Below the pieces are notes generated by a model. That model did no database searches. It was not told where the DNA came from and worked only from the letters and a program-made list of their open reading frames with translations. A DNA stretch of 64,000 nt from Sva-07 sp963715825 (lineage in GTDB: Bacteria; Actinomycetota; Acidimicrobiia; Acidimicrobiales; Ilumatobacteraceae), in assembly GCA_963715825.1 (NCBI GenBank), contig CAVQSI010000041.1:248001-312000 (forward strand). Direction: 5' to 3'. Every line of letters starts with the position of its first letter. The first letter of the stretch is position 1. This document shows positions 43,839 to 52,223 of this stretch, one piece after another. Position numbers and translations under genes: made by a program.

Positions 43839-44135
43839 ATGTCGGCCATCGAACTCGACCGCATCGCAACCGATGACGATTGGATGCGTCACGGAGCCTG
43901 CAAAGGCTTGACGCATCTGTTCTTCCCGACGGCAGCGGAACGTCCGCAAGCTCGGGAACGCCGAGAAGCAGCAGCGCAGGAAGTGTGCGCCGGGTGTTCG
44001 GTGCGTGTCGACTGCGTCGAGTTCGCCCGCCGAAACCACGAATACGGGTTCTGGGGTGGCGAGTCCGAAGACGAGCGCCATGCCGCCGGGTTCCGCCTGA
44101 TCGCTCCGATCGGCATCCGCGCCCGAGCCAGCTGA
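43839..44135 (+). CDS. WhiB-family iron-sulfur regulator
   Basis: A 98-residue WhiB protein. Its four cluster cysteines are C21, C50, C53 and C59 (HGACKGL, VCAGCSVRVDC), followed by the GFWGG turn and the basic C-terminus. WhiB proteins bind 4Fe-4S and work with sigma factors in actinobacteria. Which paralogue this is (WhiB1, WhiB2 or another) is uncertain. The ribokinase gene follows directly after the stop and may be translated from the same message. Confidence 0.93.
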   Translation: MSAIELDRIATDDDWMRHGACKGLTHLFFPTAAERPQARERREAAAQEVCAGCSVRVDCVEFARRNHEYGFWGGESEDERHAAGFRLIAPIGIRARAS

Positions 44136-45011
44136 GTGTTCGACGTCGCCGTCGTCGGCAGCGTCAACCTCGATCTCGTCGCGACCACCGAGCGGCTCCC
44201 CCGCCCGGGTGAGACCGTGTCCGGTTCGGGCTACGCCGAGCACGCCGGCGGCAAAGGACTCAACCAGGCCGTTGCCGCAGCACGCTCGGGAGCCTCTGTG
44301 GTGCTGATCGCCGCGGTGGGCGACGACGCAGCGGGTCGACACCTCCGGGCGCTCGCCGCGTCCGAGGGCATCGACGTCTCGAACCTCGCCGTCGTCGACG
44401 CGCCGACCGGCCGCGCCATGATCCTCGTCGACGAGCACGCCGAGAACTCGATCGTCGTGGTGCCGGGCGCGAACGCCCGGATGCGGGCCGACTCGGTTCC
44501 GCAGGCTCGGGTGGTGGTCGCCCAGCTCGAGGTGCCGATCGACCAGGTGATCATCGCCTTCCGCCACGCCCGCCGAGCAGGAGCCACCACGTTGCTCAAT
44601 CCCGCACCGGCGTCGGCGCTGCCGGACGACCTCGTGCAGCTGTGCGACATCGTGGTGCCCAACGAACACGAAGCTGACGTGATCGGCGGCGTGGCGTCAC
44701 TGCTGCGGCGTGGTGTGTCGGCGGTCGTCACCACGCTCGGTGGCGCGGGGGTGGCGGTCAGCGCGCAGGTCGGCACTGCCGTCGAGACGTGGACCGAACC
44801 CGCTGTCGCCGTGACGCCGATCGACACCACCGGCGCCGGCGATGCGTTCTGTGGCGCGCTCGCCGCCCGGCTCGCTGCTGGTGACGAGCTGCGCGACGCG
44901 GTCCGCTACGCAGCCGGAGCGGGCGCGCTCGCCACCACGGTCGCCGGTGCGGTCCCGTCGCTCCCCCACGCCGACGCCGTCCAAGCGCTCGCCCGCCACA
45001 CCACGCGATGA
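44136..45011 (+). CDS. Ribokinase-like PfkB-family carbohydrate kinase
   Basis: A 291-residue sugar kinase with the PfkB signatures GSVNLDLVATTERLPRPGET, GGKGLNQAVAAARSG and DTTGAGDAFCGALAARLAAG, the last carrying the catalytic Asp. It most resembles ribokinase, which phosphorylates ribose, but the family overlaps with fructokinase and adenosine kinase. The GTG at 44136 starts right after the whiB stop. The gene's stop codon lies inside the first copy of the GATGAGC tandem repeat. Confidence 0.85.
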   Translation: MFDVAVVGSVNLDLVATTERLPRPGETVSGSGYAEHAGGKGLNQAVAAARSGASVVLIAAVGDDAAGRHLRALAASEGIDVSNLAVVDAPTGRAMILVDEHAENSIVVVPGANARMRADSVPQARVVVAQLEVPIDQVIIAFRHARRAGATTLLNPAPASALPDDLVQLCDIVVPNEHEADVIGGVASLLRRGVSAVVTTLGGAGVAVSAQVGTAVETWTEPAVAVTPIDTTGAGDAFCGALAARLAAGDELRDAVRYAAGAGALATTVAGAVPSLPHADAVQALARHTTR

Positions 45012-45150
45012 GCGAACGGTGGCGTATCCGGTCCCTTCGCTCATCGTCGAACGATGCGCCGCGGACGCGATGAGCGAACGGTGGCGTATCCGGTCCCTCG
45101 CTCATCGTCGAACGATGCGCCACGGTCGCGATGAGCCAACGGTGGCGTAT
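45005..45150. repeat. Three tandem GATGAGC-type hairpin units
   Basis: Three units of 61-62 bp begin at 45005, 45067 and 45128. Each contains GATGAGCGAA (or GATGAGCCAA) and TTCGCTCATC (or CTCGCTCATC) with the loop CGGTGGCGTATCCGGTCC, then TCGTCGAACGATG. The first unit includes the ribokinase stop codon. They sit between ribokinase and prmA, which converge here, so a terminator role is likely. The units are alike, but the stem-loop within each excludes a CRISPR array. Confidence 0.85.
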
Positions 45151-45163
45151 CCGGTCCCTTCGC

Positions 45164-46006
45164 TCATCGGCGCTCGTCGGATGGTGACGGGTGGCGGAGG
45201 GTGACGGCGGCCCAGCCGTCGAGGGTGTCGGTCTGCTCGACGACCATCGGTGCGAGCGCGGCCAGCACGTGGTCGTGGCGGTCGGCGAGGATGCCGCTGA
45301 GGACCAGACGTCCATCAGGCGCGGTGAGCCGCCGCAGATCGTCGGCGAGCTCGATCAGCGTCGGCGCCAGGATGTTGGCCGCCACGAGATCGAACGTGCC
45401 CTCCAGCTCGCCCGCCGGCGTCGCGTCGACCTCGACGTGAGCCGCGACACCGTTGCGCACCGCGTTGTCGTGGGTGGCCTCGACCGCCGCACTGGCGACA
45501 TCGACGGCTCGGACCGAACTCGCGCCGACCAGTGCCGCCATCACGGCGATCACGCCGGTGCCACAGCCGACATCGAGCACGCGGCACTGCACCTCGAGGT
45601 GGCGACGCACCACACGTAGCGACAGCAACGTCGTCGGATGATCACCGAGACCGAAGGCGCCGCCCGGTTCGATCTCGATTGCCACGACGCCGTCGCCGAA
45701 CTCGTGTCGCTGCCACGCCGGCACCACGACGAGACCGTCGTCGACCCACATCGGGGCGGCGAACGCCCGCCAGGTCTCGGCTGCGTCGTCGGCCACCTCG
45801 ATGCTCCGAGTCGGCCACCGCTCCCCCAGCGACGTCGTCGCTCGTTCGGCTGCGGCGGGCTCGTCGCCGACCGCCGTCCAGAGCTCGACGAGTCGGTCGT
45901 TGCCGGCGAGTGATCGTTCCTCGATCGCCCGCACGCCGAGCTGCCACAACAGGTCCGAGGCCAGGTCGACCTCGTCGGCGGGCACCGTGACGACGAAGGC
46001 GCGCAT
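45164..46006 (-). CDS. prmA: Ribosomal protein L11 methyltransferase
   Basis: PrmA trimethylates ribosomal protein L11 using S-adenosylmethionine. The 280-residue protein has the N-terminal substrate-binding domain and the SAM site VLDVGCGTGVIAVMAAL, with FDLVAANILAPTLIELA at motif IV. The ATG is at 46004-46006; longer starts that extend the frame to 47338 are not supported. It overlaps the stop of the gamma carbonic anhydrase gene (TGATG), so the two are coupled. Confidence 0.9.
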   Translation of the reverse strand: MRAFVVTVPADEVDLASDLLWQLGVRAIEERSLAGNDRLVELWTAVGDEPAAAERATTSLGERWPTRSIEVADDAAETWRAFAAPMWVDDGLVVVPAWQRHEFGDGVVAIEIEPGGAFGLGDHPTTLLSLRVVRRHLEVQCRVLDVGCGTGVIAVMAALVGASSVRAVDVASAAVEATHDNAVRNGVAAHVEVDATPAGELEGTFDLVAANILAPTLIELADDLRRLTAPDGRLVLSGILADRHDHVLAALAPMVVEQTDTLDGWAAVTLRHPSPSDERR

Positions 46007-46524
46007 CAGTCGAGGCGTCGCAGGGAGGTGCGGTACTGCTCGATGCGTTCGACGTAGGCGGCCGCACTGTTGCGGATCAGCTCGATGTCGGCGCGGCCAG
46101 GCTTGATCACCGCAGGCGAACCGGCAGCCAGTGCCCCCGAGGGCACGTCGATGTCGTTGAGCACCACCGAGTTCGCGGCGACGATCGCTCCGCGGTGGAC
46201 CACCGAGCGGTGCAGCACCATCGCCGCATTGCCGATCAACACGTCGTCGTGGATCGTGCAGCCCTCGAGGTGGATGAGGTGGCCGAGCACACACCCATCG
46301 CCCACGACGGTCGGCCACTCGGGGGTGGTGTGGAGCACGGCGTTGTCCTGAACGCTCGTACGCGCCCCGACGCGGATGTCTCCACCGTCGCCGCGCAGCA
46401 CCGCTCCCGGCCACACCGACGAGTGCGCTCCAACGGTGACCGATCCGATGATCACTGCGTCGGGATGGACGAACGCCGTCGAATCGATCGAGGGTTCCAT
46501 GTCGCCGAGTGCGTAGACAGCCAT
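46006..46524 (-). CDS. Gamma carbonic anhydrase-like protein
   Basis: A 172-residue left-handed beta-helix protein of the gamma carbonic anhydrase family. Hexapeptide repeats run through VIIGSVTVGAHSSVWPGAVLRGD, and metal histidines occur in AVLHTTPEWP and CVLGHLIHLEGC. The ending NSAAAYVERIEQYR is a typical C-terminal helix. Carbonic anhydrase activity is not assured, because many family members are acyltransferase-like or inactive. It faces the 46604 gene across 79 bases. Confidence 0.86.
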   Translation of the reverse strand: MAVYALGDMEPSIDSTAFVHPDAVIIGSVTVGAHSSVWPGAVLRGDGGDIRVGARTSVQDNAVLHTTPEWPTVVGDGCVLGHLIHLEGCTIHDDVLIGNAAMVLHRSVVHRGAIVAANSVVLNDIDVPSGALAAGSPAVIKPGRADIELIRNSAAAYVERIEQYRTSLRRLD

Positions 46525-46603
46525 CGGCGGCACGGTATCCGGCGGGACCTGCGCCCACCGACTCGTTGAAGTTCTCGCTCTCGGACCCGGTACGGTTGGC
46601 GAA

Positions 46604-48139
46604 ATGTCCCGACGGATCGACATCGAGCTGACGAGCGCGCTCGCCGACGGCTCCTGGACCTGGCGCGCCGCTGGCGCCCGCAAGCCCAATGGGCAGATGG
46701 ACGGAAGCCTTCTGCCACCGGGATCGGCGGTCGGCGACATCCTCAAGGTCGAGGTCGAGCAGATGCTCGACGGCATCGAGGTGCAGTCGATCGTGCGCGG
46801 CCGCGAGAAGGCCGAGGAGACGAACGTGCTCGAGCTGCTGCCCAGCGAGAAGCCCTTCGAGGCGGTCATCGAGACGCGCGCCAAGCGCGACCGCAGCGAC
46901 CGTCGTGACGATCGTGGCCGCCGCGACAACAAGCGCGATGGAGGCCGACGCCGAGACGGCAAGCGTGACGGTGCGCGCGATGGACGTGACGGCGACGGCA
47001 AGGGGCGCTCCGACCAGCGTCGCCAACGCCCCCACTTCGAGGCTCCACCGGAGCTGCCACAGCGCCCGAAGCCCAAACGTCTCCGTCCGGGCAAGGCGCG
47101 TCGCAACGCCGTCCTCGCCGATCTCCCCGAAGCGCAGCGGCCGATCGCCGAGATGGCCCTGCAGGGAATGTCTGCCGTTCGTGCCCGCGTGAAGGAAGAG
47201 AACGCCAGGCTCGCCGAAGCGGGACAGCCCACGATGCCCGAGGCGTCGGTGGTCAAGATGGCCGAGGACATGCTGCCCAAGCTGCGCGTGGCGGAGTGGC
47301 TCGATCGGGCCGAGGCCGCTCAGCGTCAGATGGAGCACCTCGATCTGCGCGATCTGCGCAGCGTGGTCGCGGCGGGCGACGACCCGATCGTCGCCAGGGA
47401 CGAGTCGACGCGTGAAGTGGCCGACGACCTCCGCAAGGCGCTCGTTCGCAAGCAGGACGAGGAGCTGACCCTGTGGTTCGGCGACATCGATGCAGCGATC
47501 GGCGTCGGCAGGGTGATCCGAGCGTTGCGTCTGTCGTCGCAGCCGCCGAAGGCCGGCGTGATGTTCCCACCCGATCTGGCGCGGCGCCTCGGAGAAGCCG
47601 CAACCGCGGCATTGGCCCCGGACGACCCGGCGGACCGGTGGATCGCCGTGCTCGAAGCCGCAGCGTTCTCGCCCGTGCGCACACTCGTCGTTCCGGCGAC
47701 GGCCCCGTCGGTGATCACCGACGACCTCAAGGCGACCACGCTGCGTCTCGGGCCCGCGTTGCCGCAGATCGCCGCGCTGCTCGGTGTCGAGGTCCCGGCG
47801 GGCACACCCAAGCCCAAGCCGCTGCGTGCCGGGCCACCCCGCAAGGACGGTCGCAACGATCGGAACAAGGATGCCAAGCGCTCGGGCGCCAAGGGCGGCC
47901 GCCCGTCGCCGCCGGCGACCAGAACTCCGGCGCCGGCTCCCGCTCCAGAGGCTGCTGAGGCACCCGCTGCTGAGGCACCCGCTGCTGAGGCACCCGCTGC
48001 TGAGGCACCCGCTGCTGAGGCTCCCGCTGCTGAGGCACCCGCTGCTGAAGCACCGTCTGTGAAGGTACCCGCGGCCGCAGAAGCCGAGGCCCCAGAGGCG
48101 GACCCGGCACCCGTCGAGGCGGACACCACCACCGACTGA
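46604..48139 (+). CDS. Conserved-type basic protein with EAPAA repeats, function unknown
   Basis: A 511-residue protein with no named domain. The N-terminal 85 residues form a beta-rich module (RRIDIELTSALADGSWTWRA). Residues about 85-150 are strongly basic and Arg/Asp-rich, a typical nucleic-acid-binding or disordered region. A helical middle part (about 160-400) contains several D-L-R and RLG motifs. Near the end, six 15-bp units (47957-48046) code for EAPAA. The charge layout suggests a nucleic-acid-associated or scaffold protein, but this is a guess. It is the first gene of a plus-strand pair with the crotonase. Confidence 0.55.
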   Translation: MSRRIDIELTSALADGSWTWRAAGARKPNGQMDGSLLPPGSAVGDILKVEVEQMLDGIEVQSIVRGREKAEETNVLELLPSEKPFEAVIETRAKRDRSDRRDDRGRRDNKRDGGRRRDGKRDGARDGRDGDGKGRSDQRRQRPHFEAPPELPQRPKPKRLRPGKARRNAVLADLPEAQRPIAEMALQGMSAVRARVKEENARLAEAGQPTMPEASVVKMAEDMLPKLRVAEWLDRAEAAQRQMEHLDLRDLRSVVAAGDDPIVARDESTREVADDLRKALVRKQDEELTLWFGDIDAAIGVGRVIRALRLSSQPPKAGVMFPPDLARRLGEAATAALAPDDPADRWIAVLEAAAFSPVRTLVVPATAPSVITDDLKATTLRLGPALPQIAALLGVEVPAGTPKPKPLRAGPPRKDGRNDRNKDAKRSGAKGGRPSPPATRTPAPAPAPEAAEAPAAEAPAAEAPAAEAPAAEAPAAEAPAAEAPSVKVPAAAEAEAPEADPAPVEADTTTD

Positions 48140-48183
48140 GCGGGTTCGCTCCGTTCCGACTGCGCCGCCTACGATCGGCGGCC

Positions 48184-48969
48184 ATGTCCGAGATCGTCAC
48201 CTACGAAGCACGCGACCGCGTCGCGCTGATCACCCTCAATCGTCCCGACGCCCGCAATGCCGTCAACGGCGACGTCGCTCAGGCCATGGAGGCCGCCATC
48301 GACCAGATGGAGTCCGACGACGACATCTGGGTGGGCATCATCCAAGCAAACACCGACGGCCAGGATCGACCCGTCTTCTGCGCCGGCGCTGACCTCAAGG
48401 CCATCAACTCGGGCGCTGGCGGCTCGCTGATGACCGAGCGTGGCGGATTCGCCGGGTTCGCCTACCGCGACCGCAAGAAGCCGGTCATCGTGGCCGTCGA
48501 CGGGCTCGCCACCGCCGGTGGCTGTGAGATCGTGCTCGCCGCCGACCTCGTCGTTGCGACGACTCGATCGTCGTTCGGCCTCGCCGAGGCCAAGCGCAAC
48601 CTGGTGGCCGGCGCCGGTGGCCTCTTCCGCCTGCCCCGCGCCATCGGGCGCAACGCAGCGATGGAGCTCATCCTCACCGGTGAGCCGTTGTCGGCCGAGC
48701 GGGCGCACGAACTCGGTCTCGTCAACCGGCTGGTCGAGCCCGGCCAGGCCACCGATGAGGCACTGGCGCTCGCCGGCCAGATCGCTGCCGCTGCCCCGTT
48801 GGCGGTGTGGGAGAGCCGCAAGGTCGTGCTGGCATCGGCGACGGAGGACGACGACACGCTCAAGGCGATGACCGACGCAGCGATGGGTGTCGTGATGCGC
48901 TCGGAGGACATCGGCGAAGGGCTCACCGCCTTCATCGAGAAACGTGCCCCGCAATGGAAGGGCCGCTGA
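48184..48969 (+). CDS. Enoyl-CoA hydratase/isomerase (crotonase) family protein
   Basis: A 261-residue crotonase with the oxyanion-hole segments CAGADLKAINSG and AVDGLATAGGCEIVLAADLV, and the second catalytic region FGLAEAKRNLVAGAGG. Whether the active-site glutamates are of the hydratase type is uncertain, since the family also contains isomerases and dehalogenases. It lies 44 bases after the basic repeat protein. The convergent acetyltransferase follows. It would fit fatty-acid breakdown along with the genes at 4170 and 7055. Confidence 0.87.
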   Translation: MSEIVTYEARDRVALITLNRPDARNAVNGDVAQAMEAAIDQMESDDDIWVGIIQANTDGQDRPVFCAGADLKAINSGAGGSLMTERGGFAGFAYRDRKKPVIVAVDGLATAGGCEIVLAADLVVATTRSSFGLAEAKRNLVAGAGGLFRLPRAIGRNAAMELILTGEPLSAERAHELGLVNRLVEPGQATDEALALAGQIAAAAPLAVWESRKVVLASATEDDDTLKAMTDAAMGVVMRSEDIGEGLTAFIEKRAPQWKGR

Positions 48970-48990
48970 CCTCGGAGCCGTCGACGGTGG

Positions 48991-49434
48991 TCAGAGCCGT
49001 CGGAACGTCGTGATCAACCGAGCGACGATCCCGGCGCGCTCGTAGAGGTTCTTCGTGTGTCGGTCTCCCGGGAGGGCCTGGCCCTCGACGGCCACGGCGC
49101 CGCGATTGCTCGCCGAGCTGATCGCCATCGCCAGCAGCTCGTCGCCGAAACCCAGCTCGCGTGCCTCGGGTGTGACCCAGACCTGATCGATCCGCACGAT
49201 TGCGTCGGCGCCGAGTTCGGCCACGATGTAGCCGATCACGACGTCGTCGATCGTGCCGACGAACACATCAGCGCTGCCGCAACGAGCACCCCACCCGTCG
49301 CCGATCAGCGGATGCTCGACGAGCCATCGTTCGCCGCCGCGCTGGTCGACCAGCGCAGCACGAGCCTCGAGCTCGAGGGCCTGCAGCGAGGGATGGTCGT
49401 GCTCGGCGGCCGCTCGGACGATCGGGTCGATCAT
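48991..49434 (-). CDS. GNAT-family N-acetyltransferase
   Basis: A 147-residue acetyltransferase. The central strand and acetyl-CoA loop read VRIDQVWVTPEARELGFGDELLAMAISSASNRG, and the C-terminal NLYERAGIVARLITTFRRL fits the last helix and strand of the fold. The loop has E-LGFG where R-x2-G-x-G/A is canonical, so it is somewhat divergent. Its ATG overlaps the stop of the upstream gene by four bases (ATGA), suggesting a coupled pair. Confidence 0.75.
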   Translation of the reverse strand: MIDPIVRAAAEHDHPSLQALELEARAALVDQRGGERWLVEHPLIGDGWGARCGSADVFVGTIDDVVIGYIVAELGADAIVRIDQVWVTPEARELGFGDELLAMAISSASNRGAVAVEGQALPGDRHTKNLYERAGIVARLITTFRRL

Positions 49435-49972
49435 GCGTCCGCCGATCGCAGCTGGTCGAGCTTGCCCAAGATGGTGCGTCGATGACGGCCCGCAACTTCG
49501 TAGCGCTCGATGGCGTCACGCTCGAGGTCGTCAAGACCATCGAGCTTGCCGACGATCTGCGCCGACGACAGGTGGTCGTAGTCGGCCAACGCCAACGTCG
49601 TGACGTCTGGGGCGTCGGCGACGGCCTCGTCGTCGACCGCGGGATCGCCGTCGGTCGGGGCGGGGTCGGGGACGGGTCGAGCGGGTCCGGCGGGCGGTCG
49701 TCGGAGATGGGCTCGTCCGCGTCCCGCTCGGTGGGAGTCAGTCGGGTACGGAGTTCGCGCACACCCTGATCGACCACCAGCTTGCCGAGGAACCGGGCCA
49801 ACACGATCTCCCGCTTGACCCGTTCGGCAGCCGACGGCACCTTGTCGACCACCGCTGGGACTGCGTCGATCAAGCGACTGCCGACCTCGACAGGCACCAC
49901 GATGGCGAGTTCGACGAGCCTGGCCAGCGGCGGCCTCGGCTCGTCAGGAGGAGAAGATGGGGCAGTCGTCAT
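49431..49972 (-). CDS. Lipid-droplet-associated-type protein, frameshifted
   Basis: A protein of about 180 residues if one base is restored. The N-terminal half (RLVELAIVVPVEVGSRLIDAVPAVVDKVP, then a basic stretch) and the C-terminal half (ADYDHLSSAQIVGKLDGLDDLERDAIERYE, then AGRHRRTILGKLDQL) resemble short actinobacterial proteins with a YD-L-x2-Q-V motif. Between them the given frame breaks in a C-rich stretch near 49655-49680, where one more C in a CCCC run restores PPPTDGDPAVDDE. The stop at 49431-49433 overlaps the acetyltransferase start. A function is not assigned. Confidence 0.6.
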
Positions 49973-50426
49973 CGCCGACCGGACAGTTCGGCGCGCTGGT
50001 CCTCACCAGGAGGAAGCACGACGAGCACAGCTGCTCATCCTGCTGCTTGGGTTGGAGACGCTCGCCGCCTTCGCCGCGAATCTCGGGTTCGTCGTCGTCA
50101 TCCTCGTCGTCGTCGTCGTCAGCGGCGACCATCCGATCCTTGAGGATCTTGTCGAGGTCCTCCTCGACGTCGTCATCGGTGAGCAGCTCGTCGTCGTCGT
50201 CATCATCGTCGTCAGCGGCCCGCTTCTTGCGCTTCGTGCGCGGTGTCGATGCAGCGTCCTCGTCTTCGTCGTCATCGTCGTCGTCGGCATCGTCATCGTC
50301 GTCATCGACGTCGTCGTCGTCGTCGAGTTCGAGATCCTCGTCGTCGAGTTCGAGATCGTCGGTCTCTTCCTCGGTCTCCTCTTCGTCGAGGATGTCGTCG
50401 GGTTCGGTGATCTCGTCGTCAGCCAT
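49944..50426 (-). CDS. Highly acidic protein with C-terminal zinc motif (DUF4193-like)
   Basis: A 160-residue protein in which most of residues 5-115 are Asp or Glu, coded by GAC/GAT runs, with a basic island TPRTKRKKRA near residue 65. The C-terminus has two cysteine pairs, LCSSCFLLV and NCPVGDDDCP, a zinc-ribbon that is like the end of DUF4193 proteins of actinobacteria. It overlaps the next gene by 29 bases. The acidic part is a low-complexity disordered tail, possibly nucleic-acid mimicking. Function unknown. Confidence 0.65.
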   Translation of the reverse strand: MADDEITEPDDILDEEETEEETDDLELDDEDLELDDDDDVDDDDDDADDDDDDEDEDAASTPRTKRKKRAADDDDDDDDELLTDDDVEEDLDKILKDRMVAADDDDDEDDDDEPEIRGEGGERLQPKQQDEQLCSSCFLLVRTSAPNCPVGDDDCPIFSS

Positions 50427-50543
50427 CTCGTCGTTTCGATCTCGTCATGCGTACGGGGGGTTGCGGCCGGAGCATAGGCAGACCTTCCCACTCCACTGGA
50501 AACCATCGATGTGACAGGCGTCACACGTGCCAGAGTGTCGGGC

Positions 50544-52145
50544 TCAGATCTCGGTGCGGCGGGCCTCGGCGCGACGCTCGGACTCGAGTCGTTCGAGCTC
50601 GGGCGCCTCGGTGGTCATGTGGTTCATCGCTGCAGCGATCGAATGGTGTCCGGCGCGCTCGGCGATCAAGCGGTGCATCTCCAACGCCACTCGGCGGTAC
50701 GACGGGTGGCCCTGCGGTGACGAGCGCAGCTCGAGCATGTGGATCGCCTCACGCGCATTGAACTGCATCACATAGCGCATCCGATACGCCATGGAGACGG
50801 CGTAGGAGGCCTGCTGGGGGAACTCGGGTTGCAGCGCGTCGTACAGCGCCGCCGAACGGTGCATGGCTTCGTCGAACTCTTCACCGAGGCCCGCTTCGGT
50901 GACCAGTTCGGGACGCGTGTAGCCATGGTTGGGGGTGAGGCGCTGCCACTCGATGGTGAGCATCCGGTGGCGCTGCATGTCGCGGAATGCTCCGTAGTCG
51001 CTCAGGATGTCGAACCGGTAGTACGAGCGCTCGAAGGCGCGGCCGGGTTTGTGGCGTCGATTCTCGCGGTCGCCGACGTAGGCCCGGATCAGCGATGTGC
51101 GTTCGTCGATGCCGAGCCCCCGAACCCGTTCCAGGAGCTGGTGTTCGGGAAGTGTGGAGTGCGAGTAGCAGATCGCGGCGAGCAGCTTGTCCTCGGCCTC
51201 TGGATCGAAGTCGACCAGTTCGACCTCGGCGGCCGGCTCGACCGGGGTCGACCCGAAGAGGTCGGCGACCAGCGCCGACGTGTCGTCGCGGGTGGCAGCG
51301 AGGTACTCGCTCCATCGGCCGCCACGCTCGGGAAGATCGACGCGCCGCAGGAAGCTCGGGATCACCTTGCGCAATTCGTGCAGCATCAGGTCGGCGTACT
51401 CGCGCGACTCGGGCAGCGGGTTCGAACGCATCCGCAACAGCAACGCCTCGAACGCCTGACCGGTGCCGTAGATCCCGACGTTGGACGTCGCCGCCGCCGG
51501 CAGGATCCCCCGGACGGCATCGAGCGCCTTGGCCCGCGTTGCGGTCCGGTAGACGAACTCGCTGTCGTCGGGCCCGCGCTCGACGTTGACGCGCACGTGC
51601 TCGGTCACCAGATCGACGCACCGGCTGTAGGCATCGAAGATCCGGTCGAGGTCGCCGATGTAGCGGGTCCCCAGCGGGCTCGCGAGCACCGCTGGATCGC
51701 GGTAGTAGCGGTAGCGCCCACCGAGACGGGCGTCGTAGGCGATGTAGCGGGTGCTCTGCTCGAGGTAGCTCATCAAGCGTCCCCATTCGAGGATCTTGGT
51801 GAGCAGGTTCGAGGCCTGTTCGCACGCGAGGTGCACCCCGCCGAGCTGTGCCACCGAGTCGTCGCCGTAGTCGAAGAACACCCGCTCGTAGAGTTCCTCG
51901 GCGCGGTCGAGGCCGATCGTTGCGTCGACGGAGTGGTCGCCGCTCACGTCGAGATCGCCGACGAACTCGTCGAGGAACAATCGGCGCAGCGACTTGTGGC
52001 TCCGGCTGTAGCGGGCGAAGAGTGCGCCCTTGACGACCTCGGGGAGATTGACCAGCGCGAACACCGGACCATCGAGGTTGGTGAAGTATCGGCGCAGCAC
52101 ATCGGCTTCGTCCGCGGTGAAGGACTCGGGGACGTACACAGCCAC
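50544..52145 (-). CDS. Double ThyX-like (FAD-dependent thymidylate synthase-type) protein
   Basis: A 533-residue protein with two ThyX-like halves. The first (about residues 30-230) has YGDDSVAQLGGVHLACEQASNLLTKI and SYLEQSTRYIAYD; the second (about 340-520) has FRDMQRHRMLTIEWQRLTP and AAERAGHHSIAAAM-type helices (ERAGHHSIAAAMNH). The canonical ThyX signature is RHR-x7-S. The first half keeps the S-x3-QS-RY part but lost RHR (WGR instead); the second keeps RHR but has R in place of the serine. So catalytic thymidylate synthesis is doubtful in either half. It may be a degenerate paralogue or a flavin-binding enzyme with another role. Confidence 0.75.
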   Translation of the reverse strand: MAVYVPESFTADEADVLRRYFTNLDGPVFALVNLPEVVKGALFARYSRSHKSLRRLFLDEFVGDLDVSGDHSVDATIGLDRAEELYERVFFDYGDDSVAQLGGVHLACEQASNLLTKILEWGRLMSYLEQSTRYIAYDARLGGRYRYYRDPAVLASPLGTRYIGDLDRIFDAYSRCVDLVTEHVRVNVERGPDDSEFVYRTATRAKALDAVRGILPAAATSNVGIYGTGQAFEALLLRMRSNPLPESREYADLMLHELRKVIPSFLRRVDLPERGGRWSEYLAATRDDTSALVADLFGSTPVEPAAEVELVDFDPEAEDKLLAAICYSHSTLPEHQLLERVRGLGIDERTSLIRAYVGDRENRRHKPGRAFERSYYRFDILSDYGAFRDMQRHRMLTIEWQRLTPNHGYTRPELVTEAGLGEEFDEAMHRSAALYDALQPEFPQQASYAVSMAYRMRYVMQFNAREAIHMLELRSSPQGHPSYRRVALEMHRLIAERAGHHSIAAAMNHMTTEAPELERLESERRAEARRTEI

Positions 52146-52223
52146 GATCGACCACTCTAGGACGGCGCACCGCCGCGACTCGGGATCTCGCGAACCAGCT
52201 GAGCTGGTGGAATGCCGATCGTG

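Noticed and set aside
45005..45150. Tandem repeats considered as a CRISPR array
   Set aside because: The units are adjacent and nearly identical along their whole length, with no variable spacers, and they fold into hairpins.
45164..47338. A 724-codon minus-strand open frame that includes prmA
   Set aside because: Only the last 280 codons match PrmA. The rest lies over the gamma carbonic anhydrase and the plus-strand gene at 46604 and reads as low-complexity.
50040..50420. Plus-strand open frame of Ser/Val-rich sequence opposite the acidic protein
   Set aside because: It is a mirror of GAC/GAT runs read in the opposite direction.
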